In this document: one piece after another, positions 8,398 through 19,010 of the stretch
How the letters are laid out: every line of letters begins with the position of its first letter
Numbering within the stretch: position 1 is the stretch's first letter
Source: an uncultured Campylobacterales bacterium
GTDB lineage: Bacteria; Campylobacterota; Campylobacteria; Campylobacterales; Arcobacteraceae
Assembly (NCBI GenBank): GCA_905479135.1
Contig: CAJQLJ010000097.1
Coordinates: forward strand, 1-56,290
Reading direction: 5' to 3'
Length of the DNA: 56,290 nucleotides
Notes under the pieces: generated by a model
Database searches by the model: none
What the model saw: the letters and a program-made list of their open reading frames with translations, nothing else
What the model was told of the DNA's origin: nothing
Position numbers and translations under genes: made by a program

Positions 8398-10013
8398 TAA
8401 TCTTTTTTATTTGCCTGTTTTACAAATTCAAAGATAATAGGATTTGGAGTTTCTAAATGTGAAGTAAATTCAGGATGGAATTGAACACCTACAAACCATG
8501 GATGATCTTTTATTTCTACTGCTTCTATTAAGCCATTTGATTGTCCAGAAATAATCATTCCAGCTTCTTCTAAAGCTTCCTTATATTTTGGATTTGCTTC
8601 ATATCTATGTCTGTGTCTTTCATTATATATGTCTTCATTTCCATAAGCTTTTTGAAGATTAGTTCCTTTTAATGGTTCAAATGGATACTCACCTAATCTC
8701 ATAGTTCCACCCATTGGTGATTTATGAGTTCTTAATTGCTTTTGTCCACTTTGGTCCATGAATTCGTCAATTAAGTAAATTAATGGGTTAGAAGTTTGTG
8801 TATCAAATTCAATTGAGTTTGCATCTTCAAGACCTAGTACGTTTCTAGCAAATTCAATAACAGCTAATTGCATACCAAGACAAATACCTAAATATGGTAT
8901 TTTATTTTCTCTAGCATATTTAATTGCTTCAAGCTTACCTTCAACACCTCTGTGACCAAAACCACCAGCAACAAGAACTGCATCAGAGTTTCCTATAATA
9001 TCATAAGCTCCATGTACTTCAATTTTTTCACTATCACACCAGTGGATATTTACTTTTGTATTTAAGTGCGCACCACTATGAATTAGTGCTTCTGTTAATG
9101 ATTTATATGATTCTTTTAATTCTAGATATTTTCCAACAAAGGCAATTGTTAATTCATCTTTAGGTACTAAAATATTTTTAACTAAAGTATCCCATTTCTC
9201 CATATTTGGTTTTACTTTTATATTAAAGTGTTCAGATAAAGGATTAATGATACCTTCTTTGATAAAATGTAATGGCACTTGATAAATTGATTGCGCATCA
9301 CCTGCTTCTATTACTGCATTTCTATCAATATCACATGACATTGCAAGTTTATCTTTTAGATTTTTTGGTAAGGGTTTTTCTGTTCTACAAACTAGCATAT
9401 GTGGAGTTATACCAATTCTTCTTAATTCTTGTACAGAATGCTGTGTTGGTTTTGTTTTAAGTTCACCAGCAGCTGCTATGTAAGGAATTAATGTTACATG
9501 AATATTCATTGTATTTGTTTTTGGAAGTTCATGTCTAATTGCTCTAATTGATTCCATAAATGGTAAACCTTCAATATCACCTACAGTTCCTCCAAGTTCA
9601 ACTATTAAAAACTCATGACCTTCAGCAGCTGAATATATTCTAGCTTTAATTTCATCAACTACATGAGGGATTACTTGAATAGTTTTACCTAGGTATCCAC
9701 CTTCTCTTTCTCTTTTAATAACACTTTGATAAACTTGACCAGTCGTAAAGTTATTTTGTGCAGTTAAAGTTGTATCAATAAATCTTTCGTAGTTTCCTAA
9801 ATCTAAATCAGTTTCAGCTCCATCTGCTGTTACAAAAACTTCTCCATGTTCTAATGGACTCATAGTTCCTGGATCTACATTTAAGTATGGGTCAATTTTA
9901 AGCATTGATACTTTAAATCCAGATTGTTTTAATATTGTTGCAATTGATGCTGCAGTGATTCCTTTTCCTAAAGAACTTAGAACCCCACCTGTTACGAAGA
10001 TGAATTTAGTCAT
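8397..10013 (-). CDS. pyrG: CTP synthase
   Basis: Makes CTP from UTP, ATP and glutamine. The amidoligase domain begins [18 protein letters not shown] (P-loop-like) and occupies residues ~1-265; the C-terminal class I glutaminase has the nucleophile elbow LGICLGMQ and the GVQFHPEF His-Glu pair. I use ATG 10013 (538 aa) rather than the upstream TTG in the ORF track: GGAG lies 7-8 bases before it and most CTP synthases start M(T)K(F/Y)IFVTGG. It heads the pyrG-recJ-patatin-dnaE-surE run; the preceding ccoG is separated by a 15-bp palindromic terminator. Confidence 0.97.
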   Translation of the reverse strand: MTKFIFVTGGVLSSLGKGITAASIATILKQSGFKVSMLKIDPYLNVDPGTMSPLEHGEVFVTADGAETDLDLGNYERFIDTTLTAQNNFTTGQVYQSVIKREREGGYLGKTIQVIPHVVDEIKARIYSAAEGHEFLIVELGGTVGDIEGLPFMESIRAIRHELPKTNTMNIHVTLIPYIAAAGELKTKPTQHSVQELRRIGITPHMLVCRTEKPLPKNLKDKLAMSCDIDRNAVIEAGDAQSIYQVPLHFIKEGIINPLSEHFNIKVKPNMEKWDTLVKNILVPKDELTIAFVGKYLELKESYKSLTEALIHSGAHLNTKVNIHWCDSEKIEVHGAYDIIGNSDAVLVAGGFGHRGVEGKLEAIKYARENKIPYLGICLGMQLAVIEFARNVLGLEDANSIEFDTQTSNPLIYLIDEFMDQSGQKQLRTHKSPMGGTMRLGEYPFEPLKGTNLQKAYGNEDIYNERHRHRYEANPKYKEALEEAGMIISGQSNGLIEAVEIKDHPWFVGVQFHPEFTSHLETPNPIIFEFVKQANKKD

Positions 10014-10112
10014 TTTAAAATACTCCAATGAAATTAATTAATAATTATATTCGCGATTGTAGCTAGTTTTTGTTGATAGCTAAGTTAAGCAAGATGTATT
10101 TTATTTAAGAAG

Positions 10113-10145
10113 TAAGACAAGTTTATAATTTATAAACTTGTCTTA
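10113..10145. terminator. 15-bp perfect palindrome, terminator of ccoG
   Basis: TAAGACAAGTTTATA and its exact complement are separated by ATT. It follows the ccoG stop by 8 bases on the minus strand and precedes pyrG by about 100 bases. No strong U tract follows, but stem length and position make transcription termination likely. Confidence 0.6.
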
Positions 10146-10152
10146 TTTATAA

Positions 10153-11535
10153 TTATTTTAATTTATCAATTCTAGGATAAATGAATACAGCTTTTCTGAA
10201 TACTATAACCTTTTCTGGGTTTTCTTTTGCATAAGCTTTCAATGTTACCGTAATTGGAGTATCTTTAGTGGCATCGTTAACTAAAATTTTATTTGTTTCT
10301 AAAATTAAAACTTTTTTAGCCATTTTTCCAGGACTTAATACAAATGGCTTGAATCTTTTAATTTTGATTTCAGGATGATTTACTACTTCTAAATCAAATG
10401 TTAATTTTTCAGATTCAGTATTTTGGAAAAGTAGTAAGAAATTATTTGTAACTATATTATTTTCTTTTACTTTATATAATTGAGTGGTTTTATTTACATT
10501 TAATAGCATGTACTCTTTTTTCCCACCCATTACAATTAAAAGGGCCACAACTATAAGCAGTGCAACACCATACATAATAGTTTGTCTTCTAAAAATTTTT
10601 GTTGGGATATCTTTTTTAATTGTATTTGTACTTGACCATTGAACAAGTGATGGTTTCCCAAGTTTACCCATTACAGTCGTACATGCATCAACACATTCCA
10701 AACAATTAATACATTCAAGTTGAGTACCTTTTCTAATATCAATATGTGTAGGACATACAGTAACACATGCTTCACACGTCGTACATTCATTTGTATCAAC
10801 TGGTAAATCTTTTGCTTTGAATATTATTTTTTCTTTATCACCATTATAGATCTCTCCACCTCTATTTGTTGAATAAATAGCTTGGTAAGTATCATCATCA
10901 TATAAAACAGATTGTACCCTTGAATAAGGACAAATATAAATACAGAAATCTTCTTTTAGCCAAATTGCATCATAAATAATAAATGCAGCAATTCCTAATA
11001 CAAAACCAATCAATACCATATGTTCTGTTGGATCTTGTAAATAAGCAAAAAAATCTTCTGGAGGAACAAAATACCATAAAAAGTTTGAAGCTGCTAGAAG
11101 TGCTAGAGCTGACCATATCAAGATAGCAATTACTCTTTTCAAAGCATTTTTAGGTTTTGAATAATCGGGATCTTTTTGTTTGTTTTTTATTCTTCTTAGT
11201 CCCAATAGTTTTGTTTCAATTAAGTCTCTATAAACAACTCTAAAAATTGTTTGAGGACATGCCCAACCACACCATGCACGACCACCTAGAGAAGTAGCTG
11301 CAAATATTCCTAAGAATAAAAGCATTAATAAAAAAGGCATTAAATAAAGCTCTTGCATATCAAAAGCTGTACCTACTAAGTGAAGTTGTTTTTTGTCAAA
11401 TGATAATAAAAATATATGGTTACCACCAATTGTGATAAATGGAAGTGAAAGTGTTATAACTGTCGCAAGTACATACCCATAATATCTTTTTATTCTATAA
11501 GGAATCTTATTTAAAAACTTATTATTCTCTTTCAT
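10153..11535 (-). CDS. ccoG: Cytochrome c oxidase accessory protein CcoG (RdxA/FixG family)
   Basis: Membrane iron-sulfur protein used in assembly of cbb3-type cytochrome oxidase; in Rhodobacter CcoG reduces copper during CuB insertion. The 460-residue protein has membrane segments near residues 18-38, 66-84, 135-155, 170-190 and 325-345, an N-terminal GGRAWCGWACPQT motif, and two ferredoxin motifs CTTCEACVTVCP and CINCLECVDAC around residues 250-285. The periplasmic C-terminus (~350-460) fits the Ig-like FixG C-terminal domain. No ccoNOQP or ccoI/S gene is adjacent. It has its own predicted -10 (11563-11568), an AAGGG ribosome binding site and a terminator, so it looks monocistronic. Confidence 0.94.
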   Translation of the reverse strand: MKENNKFLNKIPYRIKRYYGYVLATVITLSLPFITIGGNHIFLLSFDKKQLHLVGTAFDMQELYLMPFLLMLLFLGIFAATSLGGRAWCGWACPQTIFRVVYRDLIETKLLGLRRIKNKQKDPDYSKPKNALKRVIAILIWSALALLAASNFLWYFVPPEDFFAYLQDPTEHMVLIGFVLGIAAFIIYDAIWLKEDFCIYICPYSRVQSVLYDDDTYQAIYSTNRGGEIYNGDKEKIIFKAKDLPVDTNECTTCEACVTVCPTHIDIRKGTQLECINCLECVDACTTVMGKLGKPSLVQWSSTNTIKKDIPTKIFRRQTIMYGVALLIVVALLIVMGGKKEYMLLNVNKTTQLYKVKENNIVTNNFLLLFQNTESEKLTFDLEVVNHPEIKIKRFKPFVLSPGKMAKKVLILETNKILVNDATKDTPITVTLKAYAKENPEKVIVFRKAVFIYPRIDKLK

Positions 11536-11562
11536 TAAAAACCCTTGTGTTTAATTTCACAC

Positions 11563-11568
11563 AGTATA
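11563..11568 (-). promoter_or_regulatory. Predicted -10 element of ccoG
   Basis: TATACT on the minus strand about 28 bases before the ccoG ATG, within the AT-rich gap after the mnmG-operon terminator. Confidence 0.35.
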
Positions 11569-11572
11569 TATA

Positions 11573-11609
11573 AAAATAGCTTATAATTAACATAATATTA
11601 TTATAAGCT
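11573..11609 (-). terminator. Intrinsic terminator of the mnmG operon
   Basis: A 10-bp perfect stem (AGCTTATAAT / ATTATAAGCT) with a 12-base loop; on the minus strand it runs into ATTTTTATATA. It lies about 20 bases after the stop of the 278-residue gene. Confidence 0.65.
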
Positions 11610-11630
11610 GAAGTTATATTGATATTATGT

Positions 11631-12467
11631 TTAATTTCCTACGAGTTTTTTGTATTCATCAATTTCAATTTTTATCTTAGTTACAATATCTGCTAAATAT
11701 GCATTTTGAAAGTTTTTAATTTCAGGATAGTTTTCAATTATTTTTTCAAAATCTTTAACGATTTCATTAAAGTCATTTGAGTTAATACAGGGTATATTTA
11801 AATCACTTATTAATTCTTCATCATAGATCTTATCTTCTCTTTTAAATAGAACTGGCTTATTCCCACATTTAATAGATTCTAAAGCAGTTTGAAGTGAGGC
11901 TGTTAAAAGATATTTTGCATTCTTTATAGTTTCAACGTATTCTTCTTCATCAATGATATTATTAAAAAAATTTTTAAATATTTTTTCATTCCCTAAAAAG
12001 AAATAATGACCCATCAAAAGATCAATATTCAAAGGATTCGCTTTTTTTATATTTTCTAAGAATAAATTATTATAATCATCATCTCCGAAAAACATAAGTT
12101 TTTCAATTGATGGATTATCTATTTTTTTATAAATGGTTTCATCTACTACTATTTTAGAAATATCATTTTGAACAGAGTATAAAAGTGTACAAAATTCTTT
12201 CATATCATTTTTCATGAATTCATTCGTTTCGTCTGTATCATATATTAGAATATCTCTTTTTTCCATAATATTATAAAGATTTCTTACTACATCGATATTT
12301 ACATATTTTCTTATACCTAATAAGTCTTTTGCAAATGCACCTGCTCTAAAATCACTTGTACATAAGATTGGGTCAAATTCTTTTAATTTATTTGCGATTG
12401 CTGCACATCTTTTTGTAGCTTCAAGACCAATAGCATGGCCACTTTTTGAATATAAATAAACTTGCAT
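11631..12467 (-). CDS. Unrecognised protein downstream of mnmG, possible GT-B-like fold
   Basis: A 278-residue soluble protein that I cannot assign to a family. The N-terminus (YLYSKSGHAIGLEATKRC, then NKLKEFDPILCTSDFRAGAF) resembles the first Rossmann half of GT-B glycosyltransferase-like proteins such as MurG or PseG, in which a GH/GHAxR loop is followed by 'D.ILCTSDFRAG'-type strands. The second half contains AKYLLTASLQTALESIKCGNKPVLF, which reads like the acceptor/donor loop of the same fold ('S..ESI.CGKPVL'). This is inference from pattern only; no catalytic residues can be named. The ATG abuts the mnmG stop (TAGATG), so it is translated from the mnmG transcript and ends at a good terminator. 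Confidence 0.6.
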   Translation of the reverse strand: MQVYLYSKSGHAIGLEATKRCAAIANKLKEFDPILCTSDFRAGAFAKDLLGIRKYVNIDVVRNLYNIMEKRDILIYDTDETNEFMKNDMKEFCTLLYSVQNDISKIVVDETIYKKIDNPSIEKLMFFGDDDYNNLFLENIKKANPLNIDLLMGHYFFLGNEKIFKNFFNNIIDEEEYVETIKNAKYLLTASLQTALESIKCGNKPVLFKREDKIYDEELISDLNIPCINSNDFNEIVKDFEKIIENYPEIKNFQNAYLADIVTKIKIEIDEYKKLVGN

Positions 12468-14351
12468 CTATCTACCTTTTTTTTCTTGTTGCTGTTTTAA
12501 ATTGATATTTAAATGTATGATATCAATAGCAGAAGGTGTAATTCCTGATATTTCACTGGCATTAAACAATGTAGGTGGTTTGAATTTTTCAAGTTTTTCA
12601 ACAACTTCATTTGATAAGCCTGCAATTCCTTTAAAATCAAAATTTTCTGGAATTTTTAATTTCAACATTTTTTTCATTTTATCTATTTGTTTTTGTTGTT
12701 TTTGAATATATCTGTAGTACTTAGCTTCTATAATTATTTGTTCTTTCAAATAATTATCAGTTTTTGCCAAACTCGGAACTAACTTATCAAATTTTTCATT
12801 ATCAACAGTATTTCTTCCTACGATATCAATTAGAAGTGATCTATCTCTAATTTTATCCTCACCAATTGATTCTAATAATTCTAGATTTTCTTTCTTTGAT
12901 GTAAACCATTCACTTGACATAAAGTTTATAGCATCGTTTAAAATTTTTCTCTTGTGTTCGACTTTTGCGATAGTATTATTATCTATAAGTCCTAAATCAT
13001 GACCATATTTTGATAATCTTAAATCAGCATTTTCTTCTCTTAATAATAATCTATACTCAGCCCGTGAAGTAAACATTCTATAAGGTTCTGTAGTACCTTT
13101 TGTAACTAAATCATCAATTAAAACTCCTATATATCCTTCATCTCTACGTAGAATAAAAGGCTCTTTACCATCAATTGCTAAGCATGCATTAATTCCTGCC
13201 ATCAAACCTTGTGATGCAGCTTCTTCGTATCCAGTAGTTGCATTGATTTGTCCTGCGTTATAAAGATTTTTAACTTTTTTAGTTTCTAAGGTATGTTTCA
13301 ATTCAGTTGGATCAACATAATCATATTCTATTGCATATCCATATCTAATAATTTTCGCATTTTCAAGTCCAGAAATTGAGTGAATCATCTCTTTTTGAAC
13401 ATCAATAGGTAGAGAAGTCGAAAGACCATTGATATAATACTCTGTACACATTGAAGTTTGTGGTTCTAAAAACAATTGGTGCCTATCTCGTTCACTAAAC
13501 CTATTTACTTTATCTTCGATACTTGGACAATATCGTGGTCCACTACCTTGAATCTGTCCTGTAAATAATGGAGCTCTATCAAAATTTGATCTAATTTTGT
13601 CATGTGTACCTATATTTGTATATGTTATATAACATGGGTATTGAGTTGGATTAAAATTTGATTTATCTGTTCTAAATGAAAATGGTGAAGGTTGAACATC
13701 TCCTCCATGAGCATCCATATCATCAAAATTTATTGACTTTCCATCAATTCTTGCAGGTGTCCCTGTTTTTAATCTTCCTACATTTAATCCTAATTCTTTT
13801 AATTGAGTTGATAAAGTAGAAGATGGTAATTCCCATGCTCGTCCTGCATCATAAGTACTTTCACCAATATGAATAAGACCTTTCATAAATGTTCCAGTTG
13901 TAATGATGACTTTTGAAGCTTCAAACTCTTCTCCAAGTTTTGTTTTTACACCATAAACTTCATTTACATCTCTAACAAGTAGTGTTGAAACTTCATCTTG
14001 ATAGACTTCTAAATTAGGAGTATTATGACAAACTTTTCTCATATATTCTCTATATTTATCCATATCAATTTGTGCTCTGCTTCCTTGAACAGCTGCACCT
14101 TTTGATGCATTTAATATTCTAAATTGGATACCAGTTGCATCTGTACAAAGACCCATCTCTCCACCTAGAGCATCTAGTTCTCTTACTAAATGTCCTTTAG
14201 CTAAACCTCCAACTGCAGGATTACAAGAAGCTGCACCTATTTGTTCAACTAACATAGTTATTAATAAAGTATTTTTCCCCATTCTAGCAGCTGCTAATGA
14301 TGCTTCAATTCCTGCATGTCCACCACCAACTACGATAATATCGTATTTCAT
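12468..14351 (-). CDS. mnmG: tRNA uridine-5-carboxymethylaminomethyl modification enzyme MnmG
   Basis: FAD protein that with MnmE builds the carboxymethylaminomethyl group on U34 of several tRNAs. The N-terminal dinucleotide-binding motif [19 protein letters not shown], the [21 protein letters not shown] segment with the conserved active-site Cys, [12 protein letters not shown], and the second signature [11 protein letters not shown]-like '[11 protein letters not shown]' are all present. The C-terminal helical domain ends in a Lys/Gln-rich tail. 627 residues is the usual length. It is first in a two-gene operon with the unknown 278-residue gene; AAAAGGAA lies just before the ATG. mnmE is not in this window. 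Confidence 0.97.
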   Translation of the reverse strand: MKYDIIVVGGGHAGIEASLAAARMGKNTLLITMLVEQIGAASCNPAVGGLAKGHLVRELDALGGEMGLCTDATGIQFRILNASKGAAVQGSRAQIDMDKYREYMRKVCHNTPNLEVYQDEVSTLLVRDVNEVYGVKTKLGEEFEASKVIITTGTFMKGLIHIGESTYDAGRAWELPSSTLSTQLKELGLNVGRLKTGTPARIDGKSINFDDMDAHGGDVQPSPFSFRTDKSNFNPTQYPCYITYTNIGTHDKIRSNFDRAPLFTGQIQGSGPRYCPSIEDKVNRFSERDRHQLFLEPQTSMCTEYYINGLSTSLPIDVQKEMIHSISGLENAKIIRYGYAIEYDYVDPTELKHTLETKKVKNLYNAGQINATTGYEEAASQGLMAGINACLAIDGKEPFILRRDEGYIGVLIDDLVTKGTTEPYRMFTSRAEYRLLLREENADLRLSKYGHDLGLIDNNTIAKVEHKRKILNDAINFMSSEWFTSKKENLELLESIGEDKIRDRSLLIDIVGRNTVDNEKFDKLVPSLAKTDNYLKEQIIIEAKYYRYIQKQQKQIDKMKKMLKLKIPENFDFKGIAGLSNEVVEKLEKFKPPTLFNASEISGITPSAIDIIHLNINLKQQQEKKGR

Positions 14352-14534
14352 TTTTTTCCTTTTAAAACACTTACTTCAAATTTTTTAATCAAGTAATTCT
14401 TTTTTATAGTTTATTTATATTTTTAGTATTTATTATTATTTGAATTTTCAAAAACTGATTATAGACTAATGTTAAAATTAGCTTCTTAACATAATTTAGA
14501 TATTATACCTAAATTATATCAAAAGGTTTTTTAA

Positions 14535-15149
14535 GTGTTTACAGGTCTGATTAGAGAAATGGCAAAAGTTGTAAGTTTAAATAGCAGTTTATTAACAGTA
14601 AAGGCAAAATATAACCCTAAAATTGGTGATTCAATTGCAATTAATGGAGCTTGTTTAACTGCTGTAAAAGTTACAAAAGATACATTTACAGTAGAAATTT
14701 CTCCAGAATCTCAAAGTATTTTAGCGATTGAAAACTATAAAAATGAAGTACATATAGAGCCTGCTATGATGGTTGGTGATAGATTTGAAGGCCATGTAGT
14801 TCAAGGTCATGTAGACTGTTTAGGAACAATATATAAAATTAAAAATAATGGTAATTCAACAGATTTTTTTATCTCTTTACCATGTGAATACACGAAATTT
14901 ATAATACCAAAAGGATCAATTACTGTTGATGGTGTTTCTTTAACTGTAAACGAAGTTTTAAAAGATTCTTTCAGGCTTACAATTATTCCTTATACAATTA
15001 AAAATTCTTTATTTAAAAATTATACTGTAGGTACAAAAGTTAATTTAGAAACTGATATGTTTGCACGATATGTTTATAATATGTTTAAAAGTAGTAATGA
15101 TTCGAAAATGTCATGGGACGATGTAGATAAAATTATGGCAAATTATTAG
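14535..15149 (+). CDS. ribE: Riboflavin synthase, alpha subunit
   Basis: Dismutates two 6,7-dimethyl-8-ribityllumazines into riboflavin and a pyrimidinedione. Two lumazine-binding beta-barrel repeats are visible: MFTGLI...INGACLTAV...VEISPES (residues ~1-85) and FEGHVVQGHVDCLG...VDGVSLTVNEV...LIPYT-like IIPYTIKN (~88-185). 204 residues is typical. The start is GTG 14535, after AAAAGG; MFTGLI at the extreme N-terminus is invariant in the family and fixes this start. No FMN riboswitch is visible upstream. The stop is only 7 bases from the convergent mreC stop with no hairpin between. Confidence 0.95.
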   Translation: MFTGLIREMAKVVSLNSSLLTVKAKYNPKIGDSIAINGACLTAVKVTKDTFTVEISPESQSILAIENYKNEVHIEPAMMVGDRFEGHVVQGHVDCLGTIYKIKNNGNSTDFFISLPCEYTKFIIPKGSITVDGVSLTVNEVLKDSFRLTIIPYTIKNSLFKNYTVGTKVNLETDMFARYVYNMFKSSNDSKMSWDDVDKIMANY

Positions 15150-15156
15150 TAACTTT

Positions 15157-15948
15157 TTATTTCTCAATAAGAGTTTCTTTTTTGTCATATGAATAGTGTC
15201 TATATGTATAAAAGTACTTTTTCTTTAATACTTTTGCATAAGGTTTTACTATTGCAGTTTGCATATCTGGACGTTTACTTTCTTCTGAAATTCTACCAAC
15301 TTTTAGTCCTTCAAAAAAAATATTATCCATTCCTGAAGTTATAACTTCATCACCTATTTTTATTTCAGCCCAGATAGGAATAAACTGTATAGTTAAATTC
15401 TTTCCATCTTTTGATGATGTAACTATACCTGGTACTTTATCTTCACCAATAAAAACTGCATAAGAACATTCTTTATTTCCATTTAATAAGGCTACTGATT
15501 TACCATTTTCTTTCACAACAATACCTGCTGCATATTCTTCTGTTATAAGACCTAAAATAGAGTCATCTTCTTTTTCTTGATCCAACCATACTTTTGTAAA
15601 GTCATCAAAGTTTATGTATGATAATACTTTCGCTAGATTAATATTTGGTTTATTTTGATTAGTATCATTTGTACTTATAAATTCTTTCATCATGTCTAGT
15701 TGTTTTTGGGTTGCAGTATAAAGAATTTTATACTCTTTTAACTCATCATTTTCAATTCGCAGTTTTTCTATACTACTTGCTTGATTAAAGTATTTTTCTA
15801 CAGTTGTAGATATTCCAATTACTTTATTTATATATGATAATTTTAAATCGTTAAAAAAGGTAAAGTTTTTAACAATTAGCTTATCTGCATCAAAAAGATA
15901 TAATAAGCTAACTATCAAAAAAAGAATAATAAATAAGAATTTACGCAT
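15157..15948 (-). CDS. mreC: Rod shape-determining protein MreC
   Basis: Bitopic inner-membrane protein linking MreB filaments to the periplasmic cell-wall elongation machinery. The 263-residue protein starts with a short cytoplasmic stretch and one hydrophobic segment (FLFIILFLIVSLLYLF, residues 4-19), a coiled coil about residues 55-95, then the MreC beta-barrel region (GIVVKENGKSVALL..., IWAEIKIGDEVITSGMD, FFEGLKVGRI). The GDxVxTSGxxxxFPxGxxVG-type signature is clear. Its ATG overlaps mreB by 8 bases, so the two are translationally coupled at the end of the queH-to-mreC operon. Confidence 0.93.
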   Translation of the reverse strand: MRKFLFIILFLIVSLLYLFDADKLIVKNFTFFNDLKLSYINKVIGISTTVEKYFNQASSIEKLRIENDELKEYKILYTATQKQLDMMKEFISTNDTNQNKPNINLAKVLSYINFDDFTKVWLDQEKEDDSILGLITEEYAAGIVVKENGKSVALLNGNKECSYAVFIGEDKVPGIVTSSKDGKNLTIQFIPIWAEIKIGDEVITSGMDNIFFEGLKVGRISEESKRPDMQTAIVKPYAKVLKKKYFYTYRHYSYDKKETLIEK

Positions 15949-16972
15949 TAGTAATTAATTTAAGTAAAGCATCCTCATCTAATACGGCACTAGTTCCATA
16001 AGCAACTGCTAATAATGGATCTTCAGCCACTTTAACTGGAAGTTTAATAATGTCTTCTAAGTAAGTGTCTATACCTCTAATTAAAGCACCACCACCTGTT
16101 AATATAACACCATTATCAACAACATCGCCAGCTAAATCAGGTGGCATTTCTTCTAATACTGAACGTACAGCAGAAACTATTTCTTTAAGAGGTTCTTTAA
16201 TTGCAGATCTAACACCTTCACTACCTAACTCAATAGTTGAAAGTAGACCAGAATTATCTCTACCTTTAACTTTGATTTTTAGTTCAGTGTCAAGTTTAAT
16301 TGCAGTTCCAATTTCAATCTTTATATTTTCAGCAGTTCTTTCACCAATATATAAATTGAAGTTTTGTCTTACATGTTCAATAATTGATTTATCAAACTTA
16401 TCACCAGCAACTTTTATTGACTTTGAGATTACAAGTCCTCCAAGTGAAGTTACACCTATTTCAGTTGTTCCTCCACCAATATCAACAACTACATAACCTG
16501 AAGGATCTGATACAGGAATTCCAGCACCAATTGCAGCTGCCATAGGTTCTTCTACCAAGAATACTTCTCTTGCTCCTGCACTTATTGCAGATTCTTCAAC
16601 AGCTTTTCTTTCAACTTGTGTAATTCCATATGGAATACATATTATAATCCTTGGACGAATAAAAGATTTTCTTGAATGTGCTTTTTCAATGAAATATCTA
16701 ATCATTCTTTCAGTCATTTCAAAATCAGCAATAACTCCATCTTGCATAGGACGTACTGCTTGAATATTAAAAGGAGTTTTTCCTATCATTTGTTTAGCTT
16801 CTTGTCCCACTGCTAATATTTTATCTCTACCATACTTATCATTTTGAACAGCAACAACAGATGGTTCATTTATAATGATTCCCTTTCCTTTTACTGAAAC
16901 AATAGTATTGGCAGTTCCCAAGTCAATAGCCATATCACTTGAGAATAGTCCAATTAATTTATCTAAAAACAT
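15941..16972 (-). CDS. mreB: Rod shape-determining protein MreB (bacterial actin)
   Basis: Actin-like filament protein that positions peptidoglycan elongation. The 343-residue protein has the phosphate-1 loop IDLGTANTIV, the MTERMIRYFIEK region, the phosphate-2 loop VVDIGGGTTEIGV, and the adenosine motif ILTGGGALIRGID. Length and motifs are standard. An amphipathic N-terminal MFLDKLIGLF may touch the membrane. It lies 11 bases after clpX and overlaps mreC. The clpX-mreB-mreC order is conserved in Campylobacter. Confidence 0.97.
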   Translation of the reverse strand: MFLDKLIGLFSSDMAIDLGTANTIVSVKGKGIIINEPSVVAVQNDKYGRDKILAVGQEAKQMIGKTPFNIQAVRPMQDGVIADFEMTERMIRYFIEKAHSRKSFIRPRIIICIPYGITQVERKAVEESAISAGAREVFLVEEPMAAAIGAGIPVSDPSGYVVVDIGGGTTEIGVTSLGGLVISKSIKVAGDKFDKSIIEHVRQNFNLYIGERTAENIKIEIGTAIKLDTELKIKVKGRDNSGLLSTIELGSEGVRSAIKEPLKEIVSAVRSVLEEMPPDLAGDVVDNGVILTGGGALIRGIDTYLEDIIKLPVKVAEDPLLAVAYGTSAVLDEDALLKLITNA

Positions 16973-16983
16973 GTTTATCCTTT

Positions 16984-18204
16984 TTATGCAACTTTTGGTT
17001 CTTCTAGCTTTAAAACCACATCTTTTGTTATAGTTATAGTCTTGTTTTTATAATCTGGTAAATCAAACATGATATTAAGCATAATATCTTCTATAATAGA
17101 TCTTAATCCTCGAGCACCTGTTCTTCTTTCAATTGCAAGTTTTGCAAGTTCTTTTAAGGCAGCTTTTTCAAATTTAAGTGTTACATCATCCATTTCGAAA
17201 AGTTTAATATATTGTTTAATTAAGGCATTTTTAGGTTCAGTTAAAATGTGAACCATATCATCTTCCGTAATTTCATTTAATGTCGCAAGCATATGAAGAC
17301 GTCCTATTAATTCAGGAATTAATCCATATTTAACTAAGTCGTCTGTCTCTACTTTTGAAATTACTTCTTTATCATCTTTTTTACTTTTTGCTTCATGATT
17401 AAAACCTAAAACATTAGCACCTTCTTTTTTCTTTATGATATCTTCTAAACCATCAAAAGCTCCACCACATATAAATAATATGTTTGTAGTATCAACTTGA
17501 AGTGCATCTTGTCCAGGGTGTTTTCTTCCACCTTTAGCAGGAACATTTACAGTAGCACCTTCAACGATTTTAAGTAAAGCTTGTTGAACACCTTCTCCTG
17601 AGACATCTCTAGTAATGGATCTATTTTCACTCATCCTTGCTACTTTATCAACTTCATCAATAAAAATTATACCTCTTTGTGCCTTTTCAATATCTCCGCC
17701 TGCTGCTTGAACTAATCTTGTTACAACATTTTCAACATCATCACCAACATATCCCGCTTCTGTTAAAGATGTTGCATCCGCAATTGCTAAGGGAACATCA
17801 AGATATTTTGAAATAGTCTGAGCTAATAATGTTTTACCAGAACCTGTTGGTCCTATTAATAAAACATTTGATTTATTTAATTCAGTATCATCATTTATTT
17901 CATGATGTCTAAATATTCTTTTGTAGTGATTATACACTGCAACAGATAAGACTTTTTTAGCCGTATCTTGACCAATTACATACTCATCTAAAATCGCTTT
18001 TAATTGAGCAGGAGTTCTTAATACTATTTCTTCATTCGTACTTGTATTTTCTTGTTCGTTATTATCTTCTACAGGAAGATTACCACTCATAATATCATTT
18101 GCTGCAGTTACACAAGCTTTACAAATTGAAGCATTGTCTCCTGCAATTACTGGATTATCTTTAGAGTCACTTGCTCCACAAAAGTCACATATAATTTTGC
18201 TCAT
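16984..18204 (-). CDS. clpX: ATP-dependent Clp protease ATP-binding subunit ClpX
   Basis: AAA+ unfoldase that feeds substrates into ClpP. The N-terminal C4 zinc-binding domain (CDFCGAS...CKACV, residues ~6-33) is followed by the AAA+ module: Walker A GPTGSGKT, pore loop GYVGDD, Walker [10 protein letters not shown], and the sensor/arginine segments near [11 protein letters not shown] and RRTGARGLR. 406 residues is typical. The IGF-type loop that docks on ClpP is represented near [10 protein letters not shown] (LGF). It is in the middle of the envelope operon, 15 bases from lpxA; clpP is not in the window. Confidence 0.96.
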   Translation of the reverse strand: MSKIICDFCGASDSKDNPVIAGDNASICKACVTAANDIMSGNLPVEDNNEQENTSTNEEIVLRTPAQLKAILDEYVIGQDTAKKVLSVAVYNHYKRIFRHHEINDDTELNKSNVLLIGPTGSGKTLLAQTISKYLDVPLAIADATSLTEAGYVGDDVENVVTRLVQAAGGDIEKAQRGIIFIDEVDKVARMSENRSITRDVSGEGVQQALLKIVEGATVNVPAKGGRKHPGQDALQVDTTNILFICGGAFDGLEDIIKKKEGANVLGFNHEAKSKKDDKEVISKVETDDLVKYGLIPELIGRLHMLATLNEITEDDMVHILTEPKNALIKQYIKLFEMDDVTLKFEKAALKELAKLAIERRTGARGLRSIIEDIMLNIMFDLPDYKNKTITITKDVVLKLEEPKVA

Positions 18205-18219
18205 TTTCTACCTAATTAT

Positions 18220-19002
18220 CTATTTTCTATTGTAAGGAATACCACGTTTTGTATTTACTACAAAGCTTGCTAATTCTTTTACATGTATGTTTTCACTTTT
18301 TTGAAGTAATTCATTACCAATATCTGCTAATGGATTACTAGATTCAAATAATGCTTTATATGCATTTTTAATTGCATTAATATCTGATCTATCTTTAAAT
18401 CTTCTTCTTAATCCATTTAAATTAAGACCTCTAAGGACAGCTCGATTTCCTTCTGCTAAACAGTATGGAGGAATATCTTGAGTTACCACTGATCCACCTG
18501 CAATCATCGAATGAGTACCAATTTTACAGAACTGATGCACTGGTGTTAGTCCACCAATAACTACAAAATCATCAATTTCAACATGTCCTGCTAAAGTAGC
18601 ACAGTTTGCAAATATGCAATTATTTCCAATTATTACATCATGTGCAACATGAGTGTAACCCATAAATAAATTATTGTCACCGATTTTAGTTATTGAGCCA
18701 CCACCAATTGTTCCTGGATTAAATAGTGTATATTCTCTAATTTTATTATTGTCTCCAATAATTAGTTCAACATCTTCACCATTAAACTTAAGATCTTGAG
18801 GTATAGTTCCAATTGCTGCATGAGAAAAAATATGATTATTCTTTCCTATTGTAGTTTTTCCTTCAATAACAGTATGAGAATCTACAACAGTTCCATCACC
18901 AATTGATACATTACTTCCAATAATAGTAAAAGCACCTATAGAAATATTATCACCTAATTTTGCACCTTCTTCAATTATTGCAGTTTTATGGATATTATTC
19001 AT
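18220..19002 (-). CDS. lpxA: Acyl-ACP--UDP-N-acetylglucosamine O-acyltransferase LpxA
   Basis: First committed enzyme of lipid A synthesis, adding a 3-hydroxyacyl chain to UDP-GlcNAc. The N-terminal ~185 residues consist of left-handed beta-helix hexapeptide repeats (IGAFTIIGSNVSIGDGTVV..., GNNCIFANCATLAGHVEI). The catalytic His lies in NLFMGYTHVAHD and LNGLRRRF leads into the C-terminal helical domain. 260 residues is typical. It sits 8 bases downstream of fabZ, the usual partner, and shares the substrate pool of 3-hydroxyacyl-ACP. Confidence 0.96.
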   Translation of the reverse strand: MNNIHKTAIIEEGAKLGDNISIGAFTIIGSNVSIGDGTVVDSHTVIEGKTTIGKNNHIFSHAAIGTIPQDLKFNGEDVELIIGDNNKIREYTLFNPGTIGGGSITKIGDNNLFMGYTHVAHDVIIGNNCIFANCATLAGHVEIDDFVVIGGLTPVHQFCKIGTHSMIAGGSVVTQDIPPYCLAEGNRAVLRGLNLNGLRRRFKDRSDINAIKNAYKALFESSNPLADIGNELLQKSENIHVKELASFVVNTKRGIPYNRK

Positions 19003-19010
19003 ATAAAGAC

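Noticed and set aside
14352-14534. FMN riboswitch upstream of ribE
   Set aside because: The conserved RFN-element sequence blocks (such as AGGGTG and GGATGA-type segments) are absent; the region is plain AT-rich divergent promoter DNA.
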